Assembly: GCF_003815535.1 (NCBI RefSeq)
Contig: NZ_RPFZ01000001.1
Location: 2,666,001-2,730,000, forward strand
From: Aurantiacibacter spongiae
Lineage (GTDB): Bacteria > Pseudomonadota > Alphaproteobacteria > Sphingomonadales > Sphingomonadaceae
DNA length: 64,000 nt
Direction: 5' to 3'
The translations under genes were made by a program, and so were the position numbers. The notes under the pieces are model-generated. The model was not told the origin of the DNA and ran no database searches. It saw only the letters and a program-made list of their open reading frames with translations. Positions 48,865-58,115 of this stretch are shown here, in pieces; the stretch's first letter is position 1; each line of letters opens with the position of its first letter.

Positions 48865-49497
48865 CTAGCCCCAGGGGCGTTCGCGATACCATTTCGTGAT
48901 GACGTATTTGACACCCTTGCGCACCTTCATGCCGTGATGCAGCGTCGCGGGGTTGAGGCTTGCATCCTCCCGGTGGTTGTCCCAGCACAGCAGCTTGCCC
49001 GTTTCCGGCTGAACGGTCTTCTTGATGACCTTGAACCGGGTGCCGCCACCGGCCGCCACGTCGTTCAGGTAGATCATGAAGGTCCACGTCCGCTGCCCGG
49101 CGACGCCGCAATACTTGTGGAAGTCGACCCCCTGCGGCTCGAAATAATCGGTGTGGTTCTTGAACTCCTGCCCCACGGCGTAGCGCTGCCCCTGTACCGG
49201 TTCGCCGTGCGCGGGGTCGATCCGGTTGAGCGCGAACAGGCGTCCCTCTAGATCGCGCACGGCGGGCTGCGCCGGGTCGAGGTCGCAGGTTTCGCTGGTG
49301 CGGAAAGAGTCGTCGCCATTGGCATCGGCTATGGTCGAGGGCCGGCGATCCCTGTCGATGAGGGCGATCAGATCGGCGCACAGGTCCGGCGGCAGGAAGC
49401 GCGGACAATCGAGCAGCGTGAGCCGGGGCGTGGGGACACGGCGCATCCCGGGGTGCTGCAACAGGAGGGCGGGCGTGGTCTGTCCGGGATTCGCCAT
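48865..49497 (-). CDS. 2-oxoglutarate/Fe(II) oxygenase, prolyl 4-hydroxylase-like
   Basis: Iron-dependent dioxygenase of the P4Hc family. The iron ligands are the HxD in NHTDYF and the distal His in TLHHGMKV, with the 2-oxoglutarate Lys just after it (KGVKYVITKWYRERPWG, a typical family end). The ATG at 49497 gives 210 residues; frames open to 49605 run into upstream non-coding DNA. Bacterial relatives hydroxylate proline in proteins or peptides, for instance EF-Tu, but the substrate here is unknown. It is convergent with rpmE. Confidence 0.88.
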   Translation of the reverse strand: MANPGQTTPALLLQHPGMRRVPTPRLTLLDCPRFLPPDLCADLIALIDRDRRPSTIADANGDDSFRTSETCDLDPAQPAVRDLEGRLFALNRIDPAHGEPVQGQRYAVGQEFKNHTDYFEPQGVDFHKYCGVAGQRTWTFMIYLNDVAAGGGTRFKVIKKTVQPETGKLLCWDNHREDASLNPATLHHGMKVRKGVKYVITKWYRERPWG

Positions 49498-49693
49498 GCT
49501 GCGAGTGGTAGAGGGAGAACGACCCGCCGCAAGACCCCTGTAACAATCTTGCGCAAACGCGACGGCGACATACTTTTCGCTTTGCAGGCAGGGCCGTTTG
49601 TGCAACAGGCCAGCGCCCGCGCCACATGTCGCTTGACCGGTCGGCGCAGACCCCTAAGTGCCCTCGCGCATCAAGACTGCGTGTCTGGCATGT

Positions 49694-49771
49694 GGCGATC
49701 GTAGCTCAGTTGGTTAGAGCGCCGGTTTGTGGTACCGGAGGTCGCGGGTTCGAACCCCGTCGATCGCCCCA
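49694..49771 (+). tRNA. tRNA-His (GTG)
   Basis: Acceptor GCGATCG pairs with CGATCGC, preceded by the extra G at 49694 (position -1), which is the mark of tRNA-His and faces discriminator C at 49768; CCA is encoded. The anticodon loop TTGTGGT carries GTG. T-arm GGGTTCGAACCCC is perfect. Confidence 0.95.
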
Positions 49772-49821
49772 TTTCTTCCAGAACGCTGCCCCCGAAACGC
49801 TTGAGCGCGAAGGTAGTACGA

Positions 49822-50886
49822 ATGGCACTCTGGACCCTTCCCGACTGGGACGAGCACGAGAAGGTGGACGTCGTCCACGATCGCGACTCCGGCCTGACTG
49901 CGATCATCGCGCTGCATTCCACCCATCTGGGCCCCGGTGCTGGCGGCACCCGCTTCTGGCATTACGCCGAACCCGAAGGCGCGATGCGCGACGCGCTGCG
50001 GCTGTCGCGCGGGATGAGCTACAAGAATGCGATGGCCGGCCTGCCGATGGGCGGGGGCAAGGCCGTCGTCGTGCTCGACAAGGACGGCACCAAGACGCGC
50101 GACATGCTTCACGCCTTCGGCGACGCGGTGCAGGCGATGGACGGCCGCTACGTGACCGCGGAGGACGTCGGCGCGAGCGAGTCGGACATGGTGACGATCG
50201 CCGAGCGCACCGATCACGTCTGCGGTCTGCCGGCGCAGGAAGGCGATGCCGGCGGCGATCCGGGCCCGTTCACGGCCATGGGCATCTATCACGGCATCAA
50301 GGCCGCCGTCGCGCACAAGCTGGACAAGGATTCGATGCAGGGCGTGCGCGTCGCGATCCAGGGCTGCGGCTCGGTCGGCGGCGGCGTCGCGCGGTTGCTC
50401 GCCAAGGACGGAGCGCGGCTGACGCTGTCCGACATCGACGAGGCGCGTGCGCAGGCGCTGGCCGAGGAGCTGGGCGCGAAGGCCGTTCACGCCGATCAGA
50501 TCATGGGGACGCCGTGCGACGTGTTCAGTCCCAACGCGCTGGGCGCGGTGCTCGACGACGCGGGGATCGCCAGGCTCGATTGCCGGATCGTCGCGGGCGG
50601 CGCGAACAACCAGCTGGCCCGGCCCGAACACGGTCGGCAATTGCACGCTCGCGGCATTCTCTACGCACCCGACTACGTCATCAATGCCGGCGGCATCATC
50701 AATGTCAGTCTCGAATATCTGTGCCGGCGCGACGGCACGCCCTGCGACATCAACGAGGTCAGGAAGCGGATCGCGCAGATTCCCGGTCGTCTCGACGCCA
50801 TCTGGGAACAGAGCGAGGCGAGCGACGTGCCCTCGAACGAGGTCGCCGATGCGATGGCGCAGGAACTGATCGGGCGCGGAAGATAG
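49822..50886 (+). CDS. Leucine dehydrogenase-type Glu/Leu/Phe/Val dehydrogenase
   Basis: NAD-dependent oxidative deamination of branched-chain amino acids is the family role. LPMGGGKAVVVLD carries the glycine-rich site with the catalytic Lys; the substrate-side Lys is in MSYKNAMAG. The Rossmann fold is VAIQGCGSVGGGVARLL, and IVAGGANNQLARPEHGRQL is the conserved family segment. From the ATG at 49822 it has 354 residues. It follows tRNA-His by about 50 bases and is followed by the ccm operon. Specificity among Leu, Val and Phe cannot be told from sequence by eye. Confidence 0.88.
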   Translation: MALWTLPDWDEHEKVDVVHDRDSGLTAIIALHSTHLGPGAGGTRFWHYAEPEGAMRDALRLSRGMSYKNAMAGLPMGGGKAVVVLDKDGTKTRDMLHAFGDAVQAMDGRYVTAEDVGASESDMVTIAERTDHVCGLPAQEGDAGGDPGPFTAMGIYHGIKAAVAHKLDKDSMQGVRVAIQGCGSVGGGVARLLAKDGARLTLSDIDEARAQALAEELGAKAVHADQIMGTPCDVFSPNALGAVLDDAGIARLDCRIVAGGANNQLARPEHGRQLHARGILYAPDYVINAGGIINVSLEYLCRRDGTPCDINEVRKRIAQIPGRLDAIWEQSEASDVPSNEVADAMAQELIGRGR

Positions 50887-51011
50887 GGTTCGCACCGGGG
50901 CGAGGGGCCGGCTCGCGCCCGTGCGATCCGCGATCGGCGAAAGCCGTACTTGTCGCGCGGTTCCGCACCTGCCAAGGATGCTGCGCGCATTAGCTAGATC
51001 GCCTCTATACC

Positions 51012-51740
51012 ATGCACGGTTTTGCAAACCCCGCCCGATTCCTGACCATTGCCCGCTGGCTGTCGCCGCTGCTGCTGGTTGCCGGCCTGCTGCTGGCCGG
51101 GGCGGCGCTGGTGTGGGGCTTCGTCGCGGTGCCGCCAGATCGGCTGATGGGTGACACCGTGCGGATCCTGTTCGTCCACGTGCCGGCCGCCTGGCTCGGC
51201 ATGGGCGGGTGGACCGCCATCGCCATCGCCAGCCTGATCGAACTGGTCTGGCGGCATCCGCTCGCGGCCATCGCCGCGCGGGCGAGCGCGGTTCCCGGCG
51301 CGGTGTTCACCGCCATCTGCCTCGTTACCGGCTCCATCTGGGGCCGTCCGACCTGGGGCACATGGTGGGTGTGGGACGGGCGGCTGACCTCCATGCTCGT
51401 CCTGCTGTTCCTCTATTTCGGCTACATCGCCCTCTCGACCTCGCTCGCGCGGGAAGGGCAGTCGAGCCGCATTGCCGCGATCTTCGGTCTCGTGGGTGCG
51501 GTGAACGTGCCCATCATCAACCGTTCGGTCGTGTGGTGGAACTCGCTGCACCAGCCCCCCAGCATCACCATGGGGGAGAGCGCGATCGATCCTGTCTTCC
51601 TGTGGCCGCTGCTCGCCGCCACGCTCGGGTTCTCGCTGCTGTTCGGCGGTGTCGTGCTGGTGCGGATGCGCGCGATCCTGGCAAGCGTGCAGGCCGACGC
51701 GCGTCTGCGCCGCCGGGCGATGCAGGCGGAACTGGCCTGA
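51012..51740 (+). CDS. ccmC: Heme exporter protein CcmC
   Basis: Inner-membrane protein that loads heme onto CcmE. Six membrane segments and the tryptophan-rich WWD-type motif WGTWWVWDGRLTS, with two flanking conserved histidines (HVPAAWL and NSLHQPPS), make the call firm. 242 residues. First gene of a tightly overlapping ccmCDEFGHI run; ccmA and ccmB are not next to it, so they must be elsewhere or absent. Confidence 0.95.
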   Translation: MHGFANPARFLTIARWLSPLLLVAGLLLAGAALVWGFVAVPPDRLMGDTVRILFVHVPAAWLGMGGWTAIAIASLIELVWRHPLAAIAARASAVPGAVFTAICLVTGSIWGRPTWGTWWVWDGRLTSMLVLLFLYFGYIALSTSLAREGQSSRIAAIFGLVGAVNVPIINRSVVWWNSLHQPPSITMGESAIDPVFLWPLLAATLGFSLLFGGVVLVRMRAILASVQADARLRRRAMQAELA

Positions 51741-51880
51741 TGCGCGAGACGATGGACCAGATGGCGTTCGTCTATGCCGCCTACGCCATCGCCGTAATCG
51801 GCACGCTGGCACTCGTTGCGCAAAGCTGGTGGGACATGCGCGCGGCGGAGCGGCGCCGCGACCGGGCGCGGGGCCGATGA
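51740..51880 (+). CDS. ccmD: Heme exporter protein CcmD
   Basis: A 46-residue single-span protein (MDQMAFVYAAYAIAVIGTLA, then WWDMRAAERRRDRARGR) that holds CcmC and CcmE together. Start ATG overlaps the ccmC stop, and its stop overlaps the ccmE start. Small size, one membrane segment with Tyr and a basic cytoplasmic tail are typical. Confidence 0.9.
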   Translation: MRETMDQMAFVYAAYAIAVIGTLALVAQSWWDMRAAERRRDRARGR

Positions 51881-52338
51881 CCTCGCGCCTGAAGCCCAAA
51901 CATCAGCGGCTCGTCCTGCTGGCGGTGGCGCTCGTCGCGCTGATCGGGGCGGGGCTGCTCGCGGCGTGGGCGCTGCGCAGCCAGGCGAGCTATTTCTACG
52001 TTCCGGCCGACATCGCCGCCGCGCCGCCGCCGCCCTCGCAGGCGATCCGGCTGGGCGGCATGGTGGAGAAAGGCTCCCTTCGCACCGCATCCGATGGCGT
52101 GACCGTGAATTTCATCGTGGAGGACGGCGCGGCAAAGGTTCCCGTCACCTATACCGGAATCGTTCCGAGCCTGTTCGTCGAAGGCTCCGGCGTCGTCGCC
52201 GAAGGCAAGTTGGGTACGGACGGCACGTTCGTCGCCGACAATCTCCTCGCCAAGCATGACGAGACCTACATGCCCCGCGAGCTTGAGGGGATGACCACGG
52301 CGCAGGTCCGCGAAGACGTGCAGGCGACGCTCGAGTGA
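51877..52338 (+). CDS. ccmE: Cytochrome c-type biogenesis protein CcmE (heme chaperone)
   Basis: Periplasmic heme chaperone with an N-terminal anchor (about 12-35). IRLGGMVEKGSLRT begins the OB-fold, and LLAKHDETYMPREL holds the histidine that binds heme covalently and the nearby conserved Tyr. 153 residues. ATGA overlap with ccmD and TGATG overlap with ccmF. Confidence 0.95.
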   Translation: MTSRLKPKHQRLVLLAVALVALIGAGLLAAWALRSQASYFYVPADIAAAPPPPSQAIRLGGMVEKGSLRTASDGVTVNFIVEDGAAKVPVTYTGIVPSLFVEGSGVVAEGKLGTDGTFVADNLLAKHDETYMPRELEGMTTAQVREDVQATLE

Positions 52339-54314
52339 TGGCCGAGATCGGACTTGCCGCGCTGTGGCTGGCCGCCGCGCTCGCCTTGCTGCAACTCGCT
52401 GCCGGCTGGGCCGGTGCGCGCGATCCCGAGGCGCCGATCGCAGCGCTCGTGCGGCCCGTGGCGGTGTTGCAGGGCGGGCTGTGCGTCGTGGCTTTCCTGG
52501 CGCTGATCTACGTCTTCGCCGTCACCGACCTGTCGGTGAAGCTGGTCGCGGCCAATTCGCATTCGATGAAGCCGTTCATCTACAAGGTCACGGGCGCTTG
52601 GGGCAATCACGAGGGCTCGATGCTGCTGTGGATCACCGTCATGGCGCTCGCCGGCGGTCTGATCGCGATCATCGAGCGCCGCCTGCCCGAACGCACCATG
52701 CTGGCGACGCTCGGGGCGCAAGGCTTCGTGGCGCTGGGCTTCTATGCCTTCCTCCTGCTCAGCTCCAACCCGTTCGAGCGGCTGGCGCAGCCGCCCGCGC
52801 AGGGCAACGGCATGAACCCGCTGTTGCAGGATCCGGGAATGGCGTTCCACCCGCCCACGCTCTATGTCGGCTATGTCGGGGTGTCGGTCGCCTTCAGCTT
52901 CGCCGTCGGGGCGCTGCTGACCCGCGCGGTGACGCCCGATTTCGCCCGCGTCATGCGGCCCTGGGTGCTGGGCGCCTGGATATTCCTGACCCTCGGCATC
53001 ACGGCGGGCAGCTACTGGGCCTATTACGAACTGGGCTGGGGCGGCTGGTGGTTCTGGGATCCGGTGGAGAATGCTGCGCTCATGCCCTGGCTGGCGGCGA
53101 CCGCGCTGCTCCATTCGGCCAGCGTCCTCGCCGCACGCGACGCGCTGCGGGTGTGGACCATCATGCTCGGCGTCGTCGCCTTCTCGATGAGCATGATCGG
53201 CACCTTCCTGGTCCGTTCGGGCATTCTCACCAGCGTTCACGCCTTCGCCGTCGATCCGGAGCGAGGGAGCTTCATCCTCGCGCTGCTGACGATCTATATC
53301 GGCGGCGCGCTGGTCGTGTTCGCCCTTCGCGCCGGTCATATCGCGGAAGGAAAGCGCTTCGCGCCGCTGAGCCGAGAGGGCGCGCTGGTGGTGAACAACG
53401 TCGCGCTGTCCGCCATCCTCGGGATCGTCCTTGTCGGCACGCTCTACCCGCTGCTGACCGAGGCGTTCGGGGTGCGCGTTTCGGTGGGGCCGCCCTACTT
53501 CAACCCGGTCAGCGCGATCTTCCTCCTGCCCATGCTGGCGGTGCTGTGCGTCGGCCCACTGCTGCGCTGGCGACGCGACGAGTTCGCGCGTATCCGCTTG
53601 CCGATGCTGATCGTTGCCGGGATCGGGCTGGCGGTACTGATCGCCGTTTGGCTCGTCGGCGGCATTGCCATCCTGCCGCTGCTGGGCCTCGCCACGGCGG
53701 CGGCGGTCGCGGTGGCCAGCATCCTGCCCCTGCGGGGTCGGCGACTGACCCGCACGCCGCTGCCCGTCTGGGGCATGGTGCTCGCCCATCTGGGCATGGG
53801 GGTGGCGCTGTTCGGCATGGCGTCCGATACCGCCTTCCAGCAGGAGCGGCTGGTCGCCGCGGGCGTGGGCGACACGGTGGAGGTCGGACCGTGGACCGCG
53901 ACGCTCGACGGCATCGCCCCGGTCGCCGGCCCGAACTGGACGGCGATGCAGGCGCGCATGCACGTGCGCTACCGGGGGGGCGATGCCCAGCTGGCGCAAC
54001 CGCAGTCGCGCAGTTTCTGGGCGCCGCCCCAAGAAACCAGCGAGGTCGCGCTCGTGACGCGCTGGAACGGCCAACTCTACGTCGCCATCGGGAACGAGGC
54101 CCAGGGCCAGGGCGACAGCGGGGGCGAGGCCGGCCGCTGGCAGCTGCGCCTGTGGTGGAAGCCGTTCGTCACCTTCATCTGGCTCGGCGGATTGCTGATC
54201 GCGCTGGGCGGCGTGCTGGCGCTGACCGGGCGCGTGGCGGGCGACATCCGCCGGCGAGAGAAGGTCCGCCGGATCGGCGAACGACGCGCCGAACTGCGCG
54301 AGCTGGCGGCGTGA
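52338..54314 (+). CDS. ccmF: Cytochrome c heme lyase subunit CcmF
   Basis: Large membrane component of the system I heme lyase that joins heme to apocytochrome c. About 15 membrane segments; the tryptophan motif GWGGWWFWDPVENA is complete, with the histidines in GNHEGSM and the HPPTLY segment. 658 residues from the ATG at 52338 (a GTG at 52335 is also possible). Its end overlaps the GTG start of ccmG. Confidence 0.95.
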   Translation: MAEIGLAALWLAAALALLQLAAGWAGARDPEAPIAALVRPVAVLQGGLCVVAFLALIYVFAVTDLSVKLVAANSHSMKPFIYKVTGAWGNHEGSMLLWITVMALAGGLIAIIERRLPERTMLATLGAQGFVALGFYAFLLLSSNPFERLAQPPAQGNGMNPLLQDPGMAFHPPTLYVGYVGVSVAFSFAVGALLTRAVTPDFARVMRPWVLGAWIFLTLGITAGSYWAYYELGWGGWWFWDPVENAALMPWLAATALLHSASVLAARDALRVWTIMLGVVAFSMSMIGTFLVRSGILTSVHAFAVDPERGSFILALLTIYIGGALVVFALRAGHIAEGKRFAPLSREGALVVNNVALSAILGIVLVGTLYPLLTEAFGVRVSVGPPYFNPVSAIFLLPMLAVLCVGPLLRWRRDEFARIRLPMLIVAGIGLAVLIAVWLVGGIAILPLLGLATAAAVAVASILPLRGRRLTRTPLPVWGMVLAHLGMGVALFGMASDTAFQQERLVAAGVGDTVEVGPWTATLDGIAPVAGPNWTAMQARMHVRYRGGDAQLAQPQSRSFWAPPQETSEVALVTRWNGQLYVAIGNEAQGQGDSGGEAGRWQLRLWWKPFVTFIWLGGLLIALGGVLALTGRVAGDIRRREKVRRIGERRAELRELAA

Positions 54315-54847
54315 GGCGATTGCGCTGGAGCCTGTGGTTGCTGGTCGCGGTCGCGCTGAGCGTGTTCGCGCTGTTCGGCCTGCAACTGTCCCGGCCCAGG
54401 AACGATTTCGTCGAGAGCGCCATGATCGGCAAGCCCATGCCCGCCTTCGACCTGCCGGCCATGGTCGACAGCCGTCCCGGCCTTGCCAGCACGGACCTTG
54501 CCGACGGCACGCCGCGCCTGCTCAACGTCTTCGCCAGCTGGTGCGTCCCGTGCGCCGCCGAGGCCCCGCAGCTTGCGGCGCTCGAACGCGAGGGCGTGCC
54601 CATCGTCGCGGTCGCGATCCGCGACAAGCCGGACAGCGTCGCTCGCTTTCTCGGCAATTACGGCAACCCCTTCACCCGCATCGGACGCGACGACATTTCG
54701 GAAGTGCAATTGTCGCTCGGTTCCTCGGGCGTGCCCGAAACCTTCGTAATCGACGGCGCCGGCACCATTACCTACCAGCATATCGGCCCGATCATGGATC
54801 GCGACATACCGGTGCTGCTGGAGGAATTGCGAAAGGCGGGGGCGTGA
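54311..54847 (+). CDS. ccmG: Thiol:disulfide interchange protein CcmG/DsbE
   Basis: Membrane-anchored thioredoxin that keeps apocytochrome c cysteines reduced. One N-terminal span, then a thioredoxin fold with the active site ASWCVPC and the cis-proline segment GVPETFVID. 178 residues from a GTG at 54311 that overlaps the ccmF stop. A frame reading through from ccmF (52364) is out of phase with ccmF and is not a gene fusion. Confidence 0.94.
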   Translation: MRRLRWSLWLLVAVALSVFALFGLQLSRPRNDFVESAMIGKPMPAFDLPAMVDSRPGLASTDLADGTPRLLNVFASWCVPCAAEAPQLAALEREGVPIVAVAIRDKPDSVARFLGNYGNPFTRIGRDDISEVQLSLGSSGVPETFVIDGAGTITYQHIGPIMDRDIPVLLEELRKAGA

Positions 54848-55260
54848 CCTTCCGGATCTGTCTCCTGACCGCGCTCGCGCTTCTTGCCGAACCGCTCGCG
54901 GCGCAGGGAAACCTGCCGCCCGCGCCCTACGCCTACACCGAACTCGCCGATCCGGCGCAGGAGCGCGAGGCGCGCGAGCTGATGGAAACGCTGCGCTGCC
55001 TCACCTGCCAGAGCCAGTCCATCGCCGACAGCGATGCGGCGATGGCCGGGGACATGCGACACCAGGTCCGCACCCGCATCGCCGCCGGCGAATCGCCGGA
55101 CCATATCCGCGAGTGGATGGTGGCGCGTTATGGCGACTACATCAGCTACGAGCCGCGCCTCGCCGCGACAACCTGGCCGCTGTTCGCGCTACCGGTGCTG
55201 CTGCTGGTGCTGAGCGGGCTGATCGTCTGGCGGCGCATGGGCGCGAGGCGCGGCGAATGA
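54844..55260 (+). CDS. ccmH: Cytochrome c-type biogenesis protein CcmH
   Basis: Thiol-reducing subunit of the heme lyase. Signal peptide, then the CcmH motif RCLTCQSQSIADSD with its cysteine pair, and a C-terminal membrane anchor (about 112-130). 138 residues; GTG start at 54844 overlaps the ccmG stop, and ATGA overlaps the next gene. Confidence 0.93.
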   Translation: MTFRICLLTALALLAEPLAAQGNLPPAPYAYTELADPAQEREARELMETLRCLTCQSQSIADSDAAMAGDMRHQVRTRIAAGESPDHIREWMVARYGDYISYEPRLAATTWPLFALPVLLLVLSGLIVWRRMGARRGE

Positions 55261-55931
55261 CGTGGCTTCCGGTCGTCGCCCTGGCCGCCATCGCCTTCGC
55301 GGTCGCGGCCTTCGTGCTCAAGCTGCCGCGCGGCGCGTGGACGACGCTGGGCGCGGCGCTGGTGTTCGGGCTTGCGGGTTACGCGATGCAGGCGCGGCCC
55401 GGGCTGCCGGCGTCTCCCACCGCTTCGGGCGACGGGTCCGACCCGGTGCTGTTCGACGTGGTGGAAACGCGGCGCGAGCTGATCGACCTCCCCGAGCAAT
55501 CCTCCGCCCCGCTGCTGGTCACGGCGGACGCGATGGCGCGGCGCGGGCGGTATGTCGATGCCTCGCACCTCCTCGCGGGCATCCTGCAAAACGATCCGCG
55601 CGATTTCGAGGCGTGGCTGGCGCAGGGCAACGCCCTGCTCGAACATGCCGGCGGCGTGCTGACGCCATCCGCGCTCTACGCCTATCGCCGCGCTGCGGCG
55701 CTGAAGCCCGAGCATCTCGCGCCTGGCTATTTCATCGGGCTCGCGCTGATTCGCAGCGGACGGCCCGCGGAAGCGGCCGAGGTGTGGCGCGCGACGCTTG
55801 CCAGCGGGCCCGCCGACGCGAAGGGCAGGGCGCTGCTGGAACTCCAGGTCGAGCGGCTGGCCGCGCTGCTCGATGCGACCGGCGCGCCCGGCGGTCGAGC
55901 CGGTACGCCGATTGCGGACCAGGCGCCCTAG
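55257..55931 (+). CDS. ccmI: CcmI-like TPR protein of cytochrome c maturation
   Basis: A 224-residue protein with two N-terminal membrane segments (about 5-45) and three to four tetratricopeptide-like repeats (about 95-205; RGRYVDASHLLAGILQNDPR, then FEAWLAQGNALLEHAGG). CcmI proteins hold apocytochrome c for the heme lyase. The family is weakly conserved, and the call rests on the ATGA overlap with ccmH, the anchor and the repeats. It closes the operon. Confidence 0.8.
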   Translation: MTWLPVVALAAIAFAVAAFVLKLPRGAWTTLGAALVFGLAGYAMQARPGLPASPTASGDGSDPVLFDVVETRRELIDLPEQSSAPLLVTADAMARRGRYVDASHLLAGILQNDPRDFEAWLAQGNALLEHAGGVLTPSALYAYRRAAALKPEHLAPGYFIGLALIRSGRPAEAAEVWRATLASGPADAKGRALLELQVERLAALLDATGAPGGRAGTPIADQAP

Positions 55932-56018
55932 GGCAGGCGTGTTGCGGGCACCGCGCCGCGCTGCTATCGGGCGCGCTTCCGCCACTTTCTGACGGAACGC
56001 AAAGGGCATCTTCCTTCG

Positions 56019-57911
56019 ATGAGCGCAGTCGGCACTGATCGCGACAACGCGAAGCTGAAACTCGCCGCCGCGGCCGTGGGCATCGTATTTGGCGATATCG
56101 GCACCTCGCCGCTCTACGCCTTTCGCGAGACGTTTCGCGGCACCCACCGCCTGCCGATCGACGACGTTCACGTGCTGGGCGTGGTCAGCCTGATCTTCTG
56201 GTCGATGACGCTGGTGGTGGCGATCCAGTACGTCTCCATCCTGATGCGCGCGGACAACAAGGGGCAGGGCGGCAGCCTCGCGCTGCTCGCGCTGCTCAAC
56301 CGCAACATGAGCCGGTCGCGCTATGGCTGGCTGATCGTCCTGCTGGGCGTGTTCGCGACATCGCTGTTCTACGGCGATTCGATGATAACGCCTGCCATTT
56401 CCGTGCTCTCGGCGGTGGAGGGATTGACGGTGGTCAACCACCGGCTCGACAATCTCGTCATCCCCATCGCGCTCGTGCTGCTGATCGGCCTGTTCGTCCT
56501 GCAAAAGCGCGGGACGGCCAAGGTCGGCGCGCTGTTCGCCCCGGTGATGATCGTCTATTTCGTGGTGCTGGCGGGGCTGGGCATCGTGCAACTGGTGAAC
56601 ACCCCGCAAATCCTCTGGGCCATCAATCCGTACTACGCGGTGCAGTTCTTCCTCGTCGACAAGCTCTACGCCTTCCTCGCGCTCGGCAGCGTGGTGCTGG
56701 CGGTGACGGGGGCGGAGGCGCTCTATTCCGACATGGGCCATTTCGGTCGCGGGCCGATGCGCCTCAGCTGGTTCGGCTTCGTCATGCCCTGCCTGCTCAT
56801 CAACTATTTCGGTCAGGGCGCGATGATCCTGGGGCTGGGCGATGCGAGCGCGGAGGAGGCGATCAACAACCCGTTCTTCTACCTCGCGCCCGAAACCTGG
56901 CGCCTGCCGCTGGTGTTCCTGGCGACGGCGGCGACCTTCATCGCCAGCCAGGCGGTGATATCCGGCGCGTTTTCCGTCACCCACCAGGCGATCCAGCTCG
57001 GCTACATTCCGCGCCTGTCGATCCGCCACACCTCCGACGAACATTCGGGCCAGATCTACATTCCCTCGATCAACTGGGCGCTGATGATCGCGGTGATCGT
57101 GCTGGTGCTGACCTTCCGCACGTCCTCCAACCTCGCCGCCGCCTACGGTATCGCGGTGACGGGCGCGGTGACGATCGACACGCTGCTGATGGCGGTGCTG
57201 CTGGTGGGCGTGTGGAAGTGGCGGTGGTGGGTCGCCGCCCCGGTGGTGCTGCTGTTCCTGATCGTGGACGGCGCGTATTTCGCGGCGAACCTCGTCAAGA
57301 TACCCGATGGCGGGTGGTTTCCGCTGCTGGTGGGCGCGATCGCCTTCACCCTGCTGACGACCTGGGCCAAGGGCCGCCGCCTGATGCGCGCGCGCATGAC
57401 GGAGGCGGGCCTGCCGCTCGACATCTTCGCCAAGTCCGCCCGCACCAGCACCGCGCGCGTTCCGGGCACGGCGATCTTCATGAATTCGGGCAGCCACGGC
57501 ACGCCGTCGGCGCTGCTTCACAACATCAAGCACAACAAGGTGCTGCACGAACGGGTGATCGTGCTGACCGTGCAGATCGCCGACATCCCCTATGTCGACC
57601 CGGAAAGCCGGGTGGAGATCGAATCGCTCAATGACGGGTTCTACCGCGTCATCCTGCATTACGGCTTCATGGAGGAGACCGACGTGCCCACCGCGCTCAA
57701 GAAGCGCGAGATGTGCGGCGGTCCGTTCGACATGATGAAGACCAGTTTCTTCCTCAGCCGCCAGACACTGCTGACGGCGGACAAGCCGGGCATGGCGGTA
57801 TGGCGCGAAAAGCTGTTCGCCTGGATGATGCGCAATTCCGCGACGCCGATGGAATTCTTCCGCCTGCCGACCAACCGCGTGGTGGAGCTGGGCAGCCAGG
57901 TCGAAATCTGA
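56019..57911 (+). CDS. kup: Potassium transporter Kup
   Basis: Proton-coupled potassium uptake system. [20 protein letters not shown] is the signature first membrane segment, and [25 protein letters not shown] and [19 protein letters not shown] are typical later segments; 12 spans and a C-terminal cytosolic domain. 630 residues, complete. It is convergent with yciB across a gap holding copy C of the paired repeat. Confidence 0.96.
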   Translation: MSAVGTDRDNAKLKLAAAAVGIVFGDIGTSPLYAFRETFRGTHRLPIDDVHVLGVVSLIFWSMTLVVAIQYVSILMRADNKGQGGSLALLALLNRNMSRSRYGWLIVLLGVFATSLFYGDSMITPAISVLSAVEGLTVVNHRLDNLVIPIALVLLIGLFVLQKRGTAKVGALFAPVMIVYFVVLAGLGIVQLVNTPQILWAINPYYAVQFFLVDKLYAFLALGSVVLAVTGAEALYSDMGHFGRGPMRLSWFGFVMPCLLINYFGQGAMILGLGDASAEEAINNPFFYLAPETWRLPLVFLATAATFIASQAVISGAFSVTHQAIQLGYIPRLSIRHTSDEHSGQIYIPSINWALMIAVIVLVLTFRTSSNLAAAYGIAVTGAVTIDTLLMAVLLVGVWKWRWWVAAPVVLLFLIVDGAYFAANLVKIPDGGWFPLLVGAIAFTLLTTWAKGRRLMRARMTEAGLPLDIFAKSARTSTARVPGTAIFMNSGSHGTPSALLHNIKHNKVLHERVIVLTVQIADIPYVDPESRVEIESLNDGFYRVILHYGFMEETDVPTALKKREMCGGPFDMMKTSFFLSRQTLLTADKPGMAVWREKLFAWMMRNSATPMEFFRLPTNRVVELGSQVEI

Positions 57912-57937
57912 CGGGGGCGGGCGTTTCGTCCGAAATT

Positions 57938-58024
57938 GGCGAAGTTGACACCGTGTCATGCGTCCGCGCCGGGCGAGTGCCTCGCACCTCCGCCGGTTTC
58001 CATGCCGGATGCGAAGTTGACACC
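57938..58024 (+). repeat. Paired motif GCGAAGTTGACAC, copy C
   Basis: GGCGAAGTTGACACC (57938-57952) and GCGAAGTTGACACC (58011-58024) are direct repeats 72 bases apart, the same spacing as copy A. GCCGGTTTCCATGCCGG lies between them close to the second copy. The pair fills the 204-base gap between convergent kup and yciB, which otherwise holds nothing recognisable. Confidence 0.62.
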
Positions 58025-58115
58025 CTGCGCGAGCGAATTGCGAACGAGGGGCGTTTCCGTACGGCATGATGCGCCCCGCCCTGAAGGTTGCGCAGGGGTG
58101 TAGGCAAGACCGGCC

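Noticed and set aside
52364-54847. 827-codon frame apparently fusing ccmF and ccmG
   Set aside because: The first part is out of frame with ccmF; only the last 178 residues are a real protein (CcmG), which has its own GTG start at 54311.
55146-58067. 973-codon open frame on the minus strand
   Set aside because: Antisense to ccmI and kup; His/Arg/Gln-rich low-complexity translation.
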